Source of the DNA: Zobellia uliginosa
GTDB taxonomy: Bacteria > Bacteroidota > Bacteroidia > Flavobacteriales > Flavobacteriaceae
Reading direction: 5' to 3'
DNA length: 64,000 nt
NCBI RefSeq assembly: GCF_900156625.1
Contig: NZ_FTOB01000002.1
Span: 614,275-678,274, forward strand
A program made the translations under genes and the position numbers. The notes beneath the pieces are model-generated. The model saw nothing but the letters and a program-made list of their open reading frames with translations. It had not been told where the DNA came from and did not search any database. This document shows positions 50,734 to 60,187 of this stretch, in pieces (position 1 is the first letter of the stretch; each line of letters starts with the position of its first letter).

Positions 50734-51771
50734 TTGAAACAACGTCCGAACAAACGAAATGCCACTTTACAAGATATAGCCGAGAAGTTGAACTTATCGG
50801 TATCGTCCGTTTCGCGTGCGTTAAAAGATAACCCCCGTATCAGTGGTTTCACCAAAGAAAAGGTTCGACGTGCGGCCGAGGAACTGGGCTATGTTTCCAT
50901 CGATACCTTGGGGCTTAAAAAAGGGAGTGCCTCTAAATTGATCGGGGTAATCGTGCCTAAGATCGGTTATCACCTATATGCAACGGCTATCAGTGGTATT
51001 GAACAGATAGCCGAGCAGTTCGGTATGCGCATTGTCGTCTGCCAAAGCAATGAATCGAGTGAACGCGAAAAAGATTTGGTAAACGAGCTGATCAATATCG
51101 GGGTCAAGGGCGTAATTGTGTCCTTGGCCAGTGAGACCAAAACTTTTGGGCATTTTGAGAAGTTGAAGCGCAATGGAATCCCATTGGTTTTCTTTAATAG
51201 GGAATGCAATGAGGTCTTGACCCATAAGGTAACAATAGACAACCAATTGGCCGCTTATAATGCCGTACAGCATTTGATTTCCATAGGATGTGAACGAATA
51301 GCCTACTTGGGCGGACCTGAAATCCTTCAGATCAACCGAGACAGGGCGCAAGGCTATAAGGAAGCTTTAAAGGAGGCCGGACTAAAGCAAGATACAAACT
51401 TACTAAGGTTCAGTACCTTCGATCGTGAAAGTGCGATGAGCGCCGCTAGGGACCTGCTTTATCAGTCGGAATATCCCGACGGTATCTTGGCCTTCAGTGA
51501 CCAAATGGCCATCAGTGTTATGTTGGCCGCAAAGGAAAGGGGGATTTCCATTCCGGAGCAACTCTCCATTATAGGTTTTAACAACGAACCTGTGGGTGAG
51601 CTGTTAGAACCCTCGCTAACCAGTATTGACCAACCCGCTTTCGCTATGGGGCAGGAATCGGCAAAGCTATTGCTGCAACCCTCCACCGAGTTTAAGCTGA
51701 ATTATGAAAAGAAGGTGCTCAATTCTTTCATCGTGATACGGAATTCTACAAACAAGAATAAAAAAAAATAA
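50734..51771 (+). CDS. LacI-family transcriptional regulator
   Basis: A 345-residue LacI/GalR-type repressor. The helix-turn-helix reads ATLQDIAEKLNLSVSSVSRA, with the hinge helix region VRRAAEELGYV. The periplasmic-binding-protein-like sensor domain follows (LIGVIVPKIGYHLYATAISG, FFNRECNEVLTHKVTIDNQL, GILAFSDQMAISVMLAA, SIIGFNNEPVGELLEPSLTS). The frame is open back to a TTG at 50659, but the 25 extra codons contain the operator palindrome and are not seen in family N-termini, so the TTG at 50734 is preferred. It is divergent from the acid-sugar operon and probably represses both until an acid-sugar intermediate binds. Confidence 0.9.
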   Translation: MKQRPNKRNATLQDIAEKLNLSVSSVSRALKDNPRISGFTKEKVRRAAEELGYVSIDTLGLKKGSASKLIGVIVPKIGYHLYATAISGIEQIAEQFGMRIVVCQSNESSEREKDLVNELINIGVKGVIVSLASETKTFGHFEKLKRNGIPLVFFNRECNEVLTHKVTIDNQLAAYNAVQHLISIGCERIAYLGGPEILQINRDRAQGYKEALKEAGLKQDTNLLRFSTFDRESAMSAARDLLYQSEYPDGILAFSDQMAISVMLAAKERGISIPEQLSIIGFNNEPVGELLEPSLTSIDQPAFAMGQESAKLLLQPSTEFKLNYEKKVLNSFIVIRNSTNKNKKK

Positions 51772-51823
51772 ACCCAGCCTTTATGGCATTGATATTAGAC
51801 ATGAACTCAAAAATAATGAACCT

Positions 51824-54784
51824 ATGAAACTACGACACATGAAAAAACAATTCACGCTTTTTTGGTCCCTGATGACCTTATGCTTACTTTTTTCCGCATT
51901 TAAACCCCATCGACAAGAGGTCAAGGTGCATACTGAAGAAAAAGGCCATGTGGTTGTAGAAGCCGAAGATTTCTATAAGCAAACCAATACCGATCAACGA
52001 AAATGGTTTGTGGTCGATAAGGGCTTTACCACCGATTTAAAAGCCAACGACGGCGATTTACACACCCAAGGAGCGAATGGCGGTAAGTATATAGAGATTT
52101 TACCCGATACGCGAACCAACCATGACGAAAAGCTGATCGTTGGGGTCAACTTCTCCAATGAGCCTGGTAAAATCGGTATCTTACACTATAAGGTCAATTT
52201 TTCTACACCAGGGAGATATTATGTTTGGGTACGGGCCTATAGCACGGGTAGCGAAGATAACGGGGTTCATGTGGGAGTTGACGGAACCTGGCCTGAATCG
52301 GGGCAGCGCATGCAATGGTGTGAAGGTAAAGATGCTTGGACTTGGGGCAATAACCAGCGTACAGAAGAAAGGCACTGTGGTATTCCAGGGTTTATTTACC
52401 TCGATATAGATAAGGCGGGCGAACACGACATCCAGTTCAGTATGCGTGAAGACGGTTTTGAAATGGACCAGTTTATTTTAACCAAGGACAGTACTTTCCA
52501 TCCCCAGAAAGAAGAGACGGATTCTTCGGATAATAAGGGCTTATTGGCTACCGTAAAGGATGTGAGGCCGAGCGCTAAAATTTATCCTGCACAATGGTTC
52601 AAGAGTACAAAAAACTCTTTTTATAACGATAAGGAGTGGTTGGCCATAGACCCTGAAAAATTTAAAGAGGCCGAAGCCTCCCTTGCCTTTGATGGAGCCC
52701 AAGGAGACTATGACGTCGTATTGTTTACCGTAGGTGAAAACGATGGCCGCTCGGTTTATACCTTGAAAAAGAACGATCAAAGTTTTCAAGATTTTAGAAC
52801 GCCCCTTAGCAGTAATATGTTTGAGGAAGGACTTGAGTACGCGAAAGTATACTCCAATATAAAGCTAAATGCCAATGATGTTATAGGGGTGAAGGCGGTT
52901 CCCAAAAGCAGGGACGGTAAGGAGTTTAGCCGTGCCCGATGGAGCGGATTGGTATTGGTGAAGGCCGGTACGGGTAAAAAATTGATACAAGAATTACAGC
53001 AAGAAATGGCAGCCCGAACCCAAATGCAAATTACGGGCGAGCTTAAGAAGTGGCACAAGGTAACCTTGACCTTCGACGGCCCAAATACCTCTGAGGATGC
53101 AGATTACAATCCGTTTATGAACTATAGGTTTAATGTAACCTTTACCCATAAGCAGAGCGGTAAATCATATTTGGTACCGGGCTATTATGCCGCCGATGGG
53201 GATGCCGGACAGTCTTCCGCCAAGGAAGGCAACAAATGGCGTGTACATTTTGCACCCGATGAAACAGGTGAATGGACCTATAAAGTTGATTTTAGAAAAG
53301 GAAATTATGCGGCCGTGAGCACCAAGCCCAATACAGGGTTAAGCGGTTCTTATATGGATGGCGCAACAGGTAGCTTCAAAATAGGGGAAACCGATAAAAC
53401 CGGTAAGGATTTTAGGGCAAAAGGAAGGCTGCAGTACGTAGGCGAACGTTATTTGAAATTTGCTGAAACTGGCGAGTATTTCTTGAAACAGGGCCCCGAT
53501 GCTCCCGAGAATTTTCTATCGTATGCCGACCTTGACGGAACTTTTAAGAACGACGGACATAAAGATAATATGGTGAAAACTTGGTCGGCCCACTTGCAAG
53601 ATTATAAGCAGAACGACCCTACATGGAAAAACGGAAAGGGGAAAGCCATTATCGGAGCCTTGAATTACTTGGCGTCTAAAGGCTTGAATTCCGTTTCGTT
53701 CTTGACCAATAATATCGCTGGAGACGATCAAAATGTTTTTCCGTATGTCGATTACGATACCTATGATCGAATCGATATTTCGAAAATGGACCAGTGGGAA
53801 ATTATTTTTGAGCACGCCCAAAAACTGGGATTGTTTTTACACTTTAAGATGCTTGAAGTGGAAAACCAAGGTCTATTGGATAATGGAGGGGTAGGAGCAA
53901 ACACTAAACTGTACTACCGAGAGCTTATGGCACGCTTCGGACATCACTTGGCATTGAACTGGAATCTTTGTGAGGAAAACGGGGAGTGGGTAAGCAATCC
54001 TACAACACCGCCGCAGGAAACGGAACAACGTTTGGCCATGACCGCGTATTTTAAAAAGAACGACCCTTATCACCATCATTTGGTCATCCACAACGGAATT
54101 GAGTTTGATGATTTGTTAGGGCCTGACAGTGGTCTTACGGGACCTTCGGTACAGACCAACAAAGATGACTTCAGTAGGGTCCACAAGTCGGTATTGCATT
54201 GGCTCGATGCCTCTAAAAAAGCAGGTTTCCAGTGGGCCGTAGCGGTCGATGAACCCGGTGATGCCCAGCATTCATTGATTACCGATGGAGAAGATCCGGA
54301 TCACGATAATGCCCGTAGAAATGCACTTTGGGGCACTTTTATGGCCGGCGGATGGGGCAATGAATGGTATTTTGGATATGCGCATCCCCATTCAGACCTT
54401 ACCTGTGAAGACTATCGTTCTAGGGACCTCTTTTGGGACCAAGCGGTACATGCCATGGATTTCTTTAAGAACAACGATATTCCTTTCTGGGAAACAGAAA
54501 ATAGAAACGACCTGGTGGGCAATAGCAAGAATGAAAACACGGTCTACTGTTTGGCCAAGGAAAATGAGGTCTATGTGGTATATTTAAATTCACGGCCCAC
54601 GGCCCAACTAGATTTGTCCCATGCTTCCGGAGAGTTTGAGGTACTTTGGTTCAATCCTAAAAAAGGAGGAGACCTTAAAAAATCGAAGGTTAAGAAAGTA
54701 AGTGGGGGAGGTATGGTCGACCTTGGGAAATCTCCCGATAAAAAACAGCTTGATTGGACTATTTTAGTGCGAAGGGCTAAATAA
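51824..54784 (+). CDS. DUF5060 glycosidase-like protein with N-terminal carbohydrate-binding region
   Basis: A 986-residue exported protein. The signal peptide ends near residue 25; a second ATG at 51839 is an equal start. Residues about 40-225 resemble a galactose-binding-like module (VVVEAEDFYKQ, RYYVWVRAYSTG, FEMDQFIL). DUF5060 lies at about 400-495 (WHKVTLTFDGP, RFNVTFTHKQSGK, ETGEWTYKVDF). A TIM-barrel-like domain follows (about 530-905; YLKFAETGEYFLKQG, FLTNNIAGDDQNVFPYVDYD, LHFKMLEVENQG). The last 70 residues look like a collagen-binding-type beta domain (VYVVYLNSRPTAQLDLS). It probably hydrolyses an oligosaccharide of the polymer degraded by this region. It is followed by the DUF1080 gene after 7 bp. 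Confidence 0.85.
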   Translation: MKLRHMKKQFTLFWSLMTLCLLFSAFKPHRQEVKVHTEEKGHVVVEAEDFYKQTNTDQRKWFVVDKGFTTDLKANDGDLHTQGANGGKYIEILPDTRTNHDEKLIVGVNFSNEPGKIGILHYKVNFSTPGRYYVWVRAYSTGSEDNGVHVGVDGTWPESGQRMQWCEGKDAWTWGNNQRTEERHCGIPGFIYLDIDKAGEHDIQFSMREDGFEMDQFILTKDSTFHPQKEETDSSDNKGLLATVKDVRPSAKIYPAQWFKSTKNSFYNDKEWLAIDPEKFKEAEASLAFDGAQGDYDVVLFTVGENDGRSVYTLKKNDQSFQDFRTPLSSNMFEEGLEYAKVYSNIKLNANDVIGVKAVPKSRDGKEFSRARWSGLVLVKAGTGKKLIQELQQEMAARTQMQITGELKKWHKVTLTFDGPNTSEDADYNPFMNYRFNVTFTHKQSGKSYLVPGYYAADGDAGQSSAKEGNKWRVHFAPDETGEWTYKVDFRKGNYAAVSTKPNTGLSGSYMDGATGSFKIGETDKTGKDFRAKGRLQYVGERYLKFAETGEYFLKQGPDAPENFLSYADLDGTFKNDGHKDNMVKTWSAHLQDYKQNDPTWKNGKGKAIIGALNYLASKGLNSVSFLTNNIAGDDQNVFPYVDYDTYDRIDISKMDQWEIIFEHAQKLGLFLHFKMLEVENQGLLDNGGVGANTKLYYRELMARFGHHLALNWNLCEENGEWVSNPTTPPQETEQRLAMTAYFKKNDPYHHHLVIHNGIEFDDLLGPDSGLTGPSVQTNKDDFSRVHKSVLHWLDASKKAGFQWAVAVDEPGDAQHSLITDGEDPDHDNARRNALWGTFMAGGWGNEWYFGYAHPHSDLTCEDYRSRDLFWDQAVHAMDFFKNNDIPFWETENRNDLVGNSKNENTVYCLAKENEVYVVYLNSRPTAQLDLSHASGEFEVLWFNPKKGGDLKKSKVKKVSGGGMVDLGKSPDKKQLDWTILVRRAK

Positions 54785-54791
54785 ACGCTAG

Positions 54792-55633
54792 ATGCAATAC
54801 TTGAGATTTATTGCCGTAGCGGGTATAACCGTTTTCCTTTTCTCTTGTAAGGCCAAGAACGTTTCGCCGTCCGATTCCGCTAAGGATGAGGACGGTTACG
54901 TTTCCCTTTACAATGGAAAGGATATGGCGAACTGGAACATTATGTGCCGAGACAAAGCACCCGGCTTGGCCGAAAAGGTGTTTTCTGCGGGCGATAATGG
55001 GGAAATGCATGTATATAAAAATTTCCCCAATGGAGACCGAAGGGGTACGGGAAAAAATGGTACCCATTGTATGTTTTTTACCAAAGAGAAGTACAGTCGC
55101 TACAGCTTTAAGTTTGAATATAAGTGGGGTGATAAAGTGTTTAATAATTATGATAAGTTTCAGTACGATGCCGGAATGTACTTTCATGTTTTCGACGTGA
55201 ATATTTGGCCGAAGGGATTGGAATATCAAGTGCGTTACGATGATATTCGTAACGAGAACCATACCGGCTGTGTGTGGAATTCGGGGGCGAGCTTTGATTG
55301 GTACGGAGATCATTCGGAGGCGAACCCTAAACTAAGGACCTATCTTTCAAAAGAGGATGGGGGCGTGGCCCAAGAACATCGCGGAGGGGAAAGGCCCATA
55401 AAGATGCGGAGTACCATGCGCTTGATGGACAATGGAACCAATGCGAGGTAATCGTGATGGGTAACGCGTATGCCATTTACAAACTCAACGGAAAAGTGGT
55501 AAATGTGCTAAGCAACCTCAGTCATTCCGAAGGGGAAATAGGCTTACAGGCAGAAACCGCTGAAATATTTTATAGGAACATAAAAATCAAGGTCTTCGAT
55601 GAAGCAAGGCCTATGAAAGACTTTTTAAAGTAG
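54792..55633 (+). pseudogene. DUF1080 (3-keto-disaccharide hydrolase-like) lipoprotein, frameshifted
   Basis: A lipoprotein (Cys19 in VFLFSC) with a DUF1080 lectin/glucanase-like domain: GYVSLYNGKDMANWN, YSRYSFKFEYKWG, YDAGMYFHVFD and VRYDDIRNENHTGCVWN. Uncorrected, the ORF ends at 55451 after 219 residues with an unrelated tail. Adding one G at the G4 tract (55386-55389) joins it to a frame reading [34 protein letters not shown] and [19 protein letters not shown], ending at 55633. This is the usual C-terminal half of the family and gives 280 residues. The gene is therefore either truncated by a real frameshift or affected by a sequencing error. It follows the DUF5060 gene by 7 bp. Confidence 0.82.
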
Positions 55634-55661
55634 TTTTTATAGTTTAAGTAATAGTGTTGTT

Positions 55662-55719
55662 AAGTTCAAAGATGTAAGGGTACCTTATTCGTACCGTATA
55701 ACATCTTTGAACTTTTTTT
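55662..55719. terminator. Bidirectional terminator overlapping the sulfatase 3' end
   Basis: The 14-base arm AAGTTCAAAGATGT (55662-55675) pairs perfectly with 55701-55714, with an inner GGTAC/GTACC pairing and T residues beyond. It ends the plus-strand DUF1080 transcript. The right arm is also the codons for the last residues of the sulfatase (KFKDV), so the structure overlaps coding sequence. Confidence 0.75.
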
Positions 55720-57253
55720 GTTGGTACCAAGGGTCGTTGGTCCGCTTTAATTCCGAGCCTAAAAGCTGTAAAAGCGCGGCGGCTTCTTGGGGCCTTTCGT
55801 CAAGACCCAACCTTTTCAGCTGATAAGGGTCTTTTAGGTTGTCGTAGAGATAGATATCCTTATCATCGGGTGTTCCGTTCTTGGGGGCCGCCCTTTGGTT
55901 TACGCAAAGGGTGTAGCGGTCGGTAAGTATGCCCCTCGATTTGGCAAGCATAAGTAAAACCCCTTTTGGCTTTTCAATTTTTTTATTGTTGGAAGCGACT
56001 ATAAGAGGGGAGAAATCATATCCCTGAACCGCTTCTGGAATTTTTTGTTCCATACCCGCCAATCCCATAACGGTAGGCAGCACATCCGGAACGCTGAAAA
56101 GTACATCGTTGATGCCTCCGGCCTTTATTCCCTTAGGCCAATGTACGATATAGGGTATGGCCAAGGCTTCGGTCTCAAATACATTTTTACCCTCCTTACT
56201 ATGACTGCCCAGCATTTCACCATGGTCTGAACTGAAGATGATGATGGTGTTGTCAAGTTCGCCGATTTCTCTTAGGGTTTTCATTACTTCACCAATATAA
56301 TGGTCTACGCTAGTGAGGTTGGCAAAATAATGGCGTACATAGCTGGCTACGTTTAAATCGGTATTTTCACGTACCGCCAATAAGCTGTCTTGCGGAAACT
56401 TATCTTTATTGTAATATTTAGCCAAGGTTTCCATGTCGGTGTTTTCATCGTTCCAAGGATTATGTGGCGGGTTGATCGACCACATCATAAAAAACGGCTT
56501 GTCGGAATCGCGAACTTTCTGCTTGTTTTCAAGGTAAGCCTTGATTTTTTCGGCTTCGTTCTTGGGTGTAAATGTTTTGGGTTGGTGCAATTCGCCATCT
56601 TTTTTTCCCGCTATAGTATTCGGGTCGTTGCTGTAGACCAAGGGATCATAATGCGTATCTCGAATAGATTGGTAAAAATACTCGATACTATGGCGAGATT
56701 TCCCTGGAGGCACATAAGTGTCGTACCGATTGATGTAGTGCCCTCCCGGTTCCTCGGTAGCGCCTACGTAAGTCCCGTTTTCATCGAACAGGGGTTCGTT
56801 CTTAAGCCAGTGGCATTTGCCAAAGTAGGATGTGTTGTAGCCCGCTTCATAGAACAAATCGGTTATCGTGGGGATGTCGTCTCTTAAACTTTCGCTCCGG
56901 TCTTTTCTGCAATTGTTCCATATCCCGTTTTGTTCGGGATATCTTCCCGATAAGATCATACCTCTTGCGGGGCTACATAGGGGGAAATTGCTCACCGCTT
57001 GGGTGAAGACCATCCCATTTTCGGCCAATTGGTCAATATTAGGGGTGATTACGGGGTCGGGTTTTCCTATGACGTACTTTCGGTATTTCTCCTTAGACCA
57101 AAAACCGGCACTGTAGCGCCTTAATTGGTCAGGGTAAATGATCAAAACATTGGGCTGCTTTGTATCCTTTGAAGCGGTAGCTATAGTTTCTTTCTTTTCG
57201 GCACATCCCACAGTAAGAAGCAAGGCTGTCATTATCGTAACTATTCGTATCAT
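55685..57253 (-). CDS. S1-family sulfatase (lipoprotein)
   Basis: A 522-residue sulfatase with a lipoprotein signal (TALLLTVGC, Cys17). The formylglycine signature FPLCSPARGMILSGRYP places the modified residue at Cys93 (C-x-P-x-R type), so a formylglycine-generating enzyme is needed for activity. Other blocks are VLIIYPDQLRRYS, TSYFGKCHW, MWSINPPHNPW and TIIIFSSDHGEMLGSHS. The first metal motif has a single Asp (YPDQ) where many family members have two. It would remove sulfate esters from an oligosaccharide. It lies 10 bp downstream of the DUF4955 gene in the same transcription unit as the GH88 enzyme, so the substrate is probably a sulfated uronate polymer. Confidence 0.93.
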   Translation of the reverse strand: MIRIVTIMTALLLTVGCAEKKETIATASKDTKQPNVLIIYPDQLRRYSAGFWSKEKYRKYVIGKPDPVITPNIDQLAENGMVFTQAVSNFPLCSPARGMILSGRYPEQNGIWNNCRKDRSESLRDDIPTITDLFYEAGYNTSYFGKCHWLKNEPLFDENGTYVGATEEPGGHYINRYDTYVPPGKSRHSIEYFYQSIRDTHYDPLVYSNDPNTIAGKKDGELHQPKTFTPKNEAEKIKAYLENKQKVRDSDKPFFMMWSINPPHNPWNDENTDMETLAKYYNKDKFPQDSLLAVRENTDLNVASYVRHYFANLTSVDHYIGEVMKTLREIGELDNTIIIFSSDHGEMLGSHSKEGKNVFETEALAIPYIVHWPKGIKAGGINDVLFSVPDVLPTVMGLAGMEQKIPEAVQGYDFSPLIVASNNKKIEKPKGVLLMLAKSRGILTDRYTLCVNQRAAPKNGTPDDKDIYLYDNLKDPYQLKRLGLDERPQEAAALLQLLGSELKRTNDPWYQQKKFKDVIRYE

Positions 57254-57263
57254 GGCAGGTCGT

Positions 57264-58835
57264 TTATATTTTTTTGCTAAGCTGTTTTTTTAAGTCTTGT
57301 ATCCATTGGGGCAATTTGCCCAAGCGCAATTGCAGTTGTGCTTCGAACAAGGATTCGGGCCGTACGGGGCTGCCTAGGCCTTCTATCAATTGCACTTCGT
57401 CTTCTTTAAAGGTGGTGCCGGCCCCATGAAATCCTACGATAATAGGGGGAACCATACGCCAGTAATAGGTTTCGGTAGCGACAAAAGGAAAATGGGTTTC
57501 AGCTTCATCGGTTTCCTTATAATTCCACAATACGAGATGGCGTCCGTGGTTCGGTAAGTTTTGTATAGCGCCGCCGGCCCTTCCCTTGAAAAATCCACCT
57601 TCAACCTTGTCGAAAAGGGTACAGCGAGGTTGTGAGGCATGCGATTCAAAACTGGTGTGTGCGGGGTGTTTCGACCGCCAGATTACCGTACCTGTAGTGC
57701 TGCCCCCGCCAACGCCCGAGGCATGTTGCATGCCGGCCTTGTCAACGATATGGGCCAGTAGAACCCCTGTGGAGCCACCGCCTACGGTAATGGCGCTATG
57801 TCCTATTTTTCCGTCGATGACTACGTTAATGGCGGTAGTTGCCGCCGAATGAGAAAAATATATGGCCCTGTTGATATTGGTGAACCTACAGTCTTTTACC
57901 CAAGAATCTACGAGTCCCGATAAGTTTAAAATACTCCACCCGCCATCGTCTTGTGCCGATCTATGGTGTACGAACTCTTTTTTCCAATTGCCTTCGAAAT
58001 TTAGGTTTTCAAAGCCCACATGGGAAAGATGGGGAAAGGTATATAACTTCCAGTTTTGTCGCTCGGAAATGCTATAATGGATAGGGTCGACGAAAGTAAG
58101 GGTATTTCCCGATACCGAAGCCACCTTATGGCGTTCGTTGACCTGTACGCCCTCTTCTATGATAGTCTTCCATTTGGGGTTTAACGGAAGCGGGTGGATG
58201 TCTTGGGCAACAAATTCAGGGTCGTTATCCTTAAGCTGTACAATGACCCAATCGCCCTTTTTAATTTGTGATGCATCGGCAACCTCTATGGTATGGGTTT
58301 CCCTTGTGGCATTTCCTCTGATATCGGTTATGAACCGACTTTTTTCGGAAGCCTTGGTCTGTATGGCATAGGGGGAGGTCCATATTTTTTTGGGAACAGT
58401 GGGGGGCATATCGCGTTCAAAGAACAGGATGGCCTTTTCGGAAGTCTTTTTCGGTCCCCGAAGAACGATGTTGGATGATCTGATCTGTATGGGGTCTAAA
58501 TCGTCGGTAGGGGTGTTGAAATGATATCTTCCCGCAGGAAAATAGACTATTCCGCTTCCGTTTGCCTCGGCAGCCTTGATGGCTTCAACGACAGCCTTTT
58601 TATCGGAAATACCGTCATCGGCCCGCGCCCCGAAATCCTGTACGTTAAAAACTTGGTGTTTTTCTTCGGGAATACCGGTTTCACTGAACTTGTAGCCGGC
58701 ATAGGAAAAATTGGGCAATATGGGTTCGGTATGCGATTTCGTGGCATTCTTATAATTGGTCCATACCGGGGTTTCCTGTGCAGCGCAGCCCATCCCTATA
58801 ATACAGGAGAACAAGCCAACAAGTTTAATCTTCAT
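57264..58835 (-). CDS. DUF4955-type beta-helix protein (pectin-lyase fold)
   Basis: A 523-residue exported protein; the N-terminus MKIKLVGLFSCIIGMGCAAQ suggests a lipoprotein with Cys17. Residues about 60-440 form a parallel beta-helix with the pectate-lyase-3 start VFNVQDFGARADDGISDKKA, then GIVYFPAGRYHFNT, INVVIDGKIGHSAITVGGGS and WRSKHPAHTSFESHASQPRC. The C-terminal IIVGFHGAGTTFKEDEV and SLFEAQLQLRLGKLPQWI are the pattern I associate with DUF4955. It probably cleaves or binds a uronate-containing glycan; lyase or hydrolase cannot be decided here. It overlaps the GH88 gene by 11 bp and precedes the sulfatase by 10 bp. Confidence 0.8.
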   Translation of the reverse strand: MKIKLVGLFSCIIGMGCAAQETPVWTNYKNATKSHTEPILPNFSYAGYKFSETGIPEEKHQVFNVQDFGARADDGISDKKAVVEAIKAAEANGSGIVYFPAGRYHFNTPTDDLDPIQIRSSNIVLRGPKKTSEKAILFFERDMPPTVPKKIWTSPYAIQTKASEKSRFITDIRGNATRETHTIEVADASQIKKGDWVIVQLKDNDPEFVAQDIHPLPLNPKWKTIIEEGVQVNERHKVASVSGNTLTFVDPIHYSISERQNWKLYTFPHLSHVGFENLNFEGNWKKEFVHHRSAQDDGGWSILNLSGLVDSWVKDCRFTNINRAIYFSHSAATTAINVVIDGKIGHSAITVGGGSTGVLLAHIVDKAGMQHASGVGGGSTTGTVIWRSKHPAHTSFESHASQPRCTLFDKVEGGFFKGRAGGAIQNLPNHGRHLVLWNYKETDEAETHFPFVATETYYWRMVPPIIVGFHGAGTTFKEDEVQLIEGLGSPVRPESLFEAQLQLRLGKLPQWIQDLKKQLSKKI

Positions 58836-60048
58836 GATACTGTTCTTTATATCTTAGTAAAGCTTCAAGGTAATAATAATCGGCATAGTTCAGCGGAACA
58901 TCGATTTCAGCTTTATGAGGAATGCTGCCCACACTATGCTTAAGGATAAAATTGTGGTTGGTGCCGATCGGGGCGGTGAATTCATCTGAAGCCAAGGCGG
59001 TTAAAATGGTTTCCACCTCATTTTTATAGGCATCATTGGTATATTGGTTCAATTCTAGCAGTGCCGATGCGGTGATGGCCGCGGCCGATACATCATAGGG
59101 TTCGTCAGGTATATTTTCGGCGTGATAGTCCCAGTAGGGAATACCGTTTTTTTGCGCCTCCTGACCGTTGATATAGGCAGCGATTTTCTTTGCCATATTC
59201 AAGTATTCGGGATTTTTGGTATAACGGTAACAAAGGGTATAGCCGTAAAGTCCCCATGCCTGGCCACGCGACCAAGAGCTTTCGTTGGAAAAGCCCTGTG
59301 CCGTTTGTTTCGATCGTACCGCTCCGGTTTCGGGGTCGTAATCGATTACGTGATACGAGCTGTTATCGTCCCTGAAATGATTTTTCAAGGTAGTTTCGGC
59401 ATGTGTAATGGCTATCTCTTTGTACTTGGGGTCGCCTGTGTATTCCGAAACCTTAAAGAGCAGTTCAAGGTTCATCATATTGTCTATGATCACGGGAAAC
59501 ATCCAACCTCGTGTGGCCTGCCACCCTCGGTCAACGTCCCAACTTTTAATGCAACCTACTTTGGGGTTAAAACGGGAGCAAAGCGAATCGGCCGCTACGA
59601 TCATCACTTCTTTAAAGGCTTCATTTTTGGTAAGAAGGTATCCGTTACCGTAGGAAGTGTTAAAGACAAAGCCCAGGTCGTGATTGGTGGTTTTGTATTT
59701 ATGGTCTTCGTAAAGGGCTTGGAATTTTTCGGCCCTTGTTTTCCAAATATCATCATCGCTTGCTTTGAAAAGGTACCATAAGCTACCGGGAAAGAAGCCC
59801 TCGGTCCAGTCAAATTGTTGTCCGGTCCAATGCATTTCCCCCTCTGGGGTCACTGTTCTGGGGATGCGGTTTGCTTGTTCCGCAACTTTAGATTGCAGGT
59901 CTAATTGTTTGGCCGCTTTGATGAGAATTTCATCGACATTAATAGCGGTTGTTTCTTTGTGGTCAGGTTTAGTCCCTTCTTTTTTAAAAGCACAGCTGCA
60001 CATTAACAAGGCCATTGCGGCATGTAAAACGATCTTTGTTAGTTTCAT
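58825..60048 (-). CDS. GH88 unsaturated uronyl hydrolase
   Basis: A 407-residue GH88-type enzyme with a lipoprotein signal (LLMCSC, Cys17 or 19). The (alpha/alpha)6 barrel shows FDWTEGFFPGSLWYLF. The two catalytic aspartates known from Bacillus unsaturated glucuronyl hydrolase correspond to Asp124 in NHDLGFVF and Asp189 in FPVIIDNMMNLELL. SSWSRGQAWGLYGYTLCYRY and IPYWDYHAENIPDEPYDVSA follow. The reaction is hydrolytic release of 4,5-unsaturated uronic acid from oligosaccharides made by a polysaccharide lyase. This shows that a lyase acts in the pathway, perhaps the DUF4955 protein with which it overlaps by 11 bp. The sensor gene upstream is 139 bp away. Confidence 0.95.
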   Translation of the reverse strand: MKLTKIVLHAAMALLMCSCAFKKEGTKPDHKETTAINVDEILIKAAKQLDLQSKVAEQANRIPRTVTPEGEMHWTGQQFDWTEGFFPGSLWYLFKASDDDIWKTRAEKFQALYEDHKYKTTNHDLGFVFNTSYGNGYLLTKNEAFKEVMIVAADSLCSRFNPKVGCIKSWDVDRGWQATRGWMFPVIIDNMMNLELLFKVSEYTGDPKYKEIAITHAETTLKNHFRDDNSSYHVIDYDPETGAVRSKQTAQGFSNESSWSRGQAWGLYGYTLCYRYTKNPEYLNMAKKIAAYINGQEAQKNGIPYWDYHAENIPDEPYDVSAAAITASALLELNQYTNDAYKNEVETILTALASDEFTAPIGTNHNFILKHSVGSIPHKAEIDVPLNYADYYYLEALLRYKEQYHED

Positions 60049-60187
60049 TGCTATAGATTATGAAGGCAGGTCGCGATTAAATGTATGGGCGTATTTTGTT
60101 TCCTGTCTTCGGTTTGGTGCTAAACTACCACCGATACTGCTTTTCAAGGGGGTGGAAATGCGTTTTTAAAGGGGTGTTTTTAGATTT

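Noticed and set aside
54777-55313. 178-residue minus-strand ORF opposite the DUF1080 gene
   Set aside because: It lies fully antisense to conserved DUF1080 sequence and shows no family motif; it is a by-product of codon composition.
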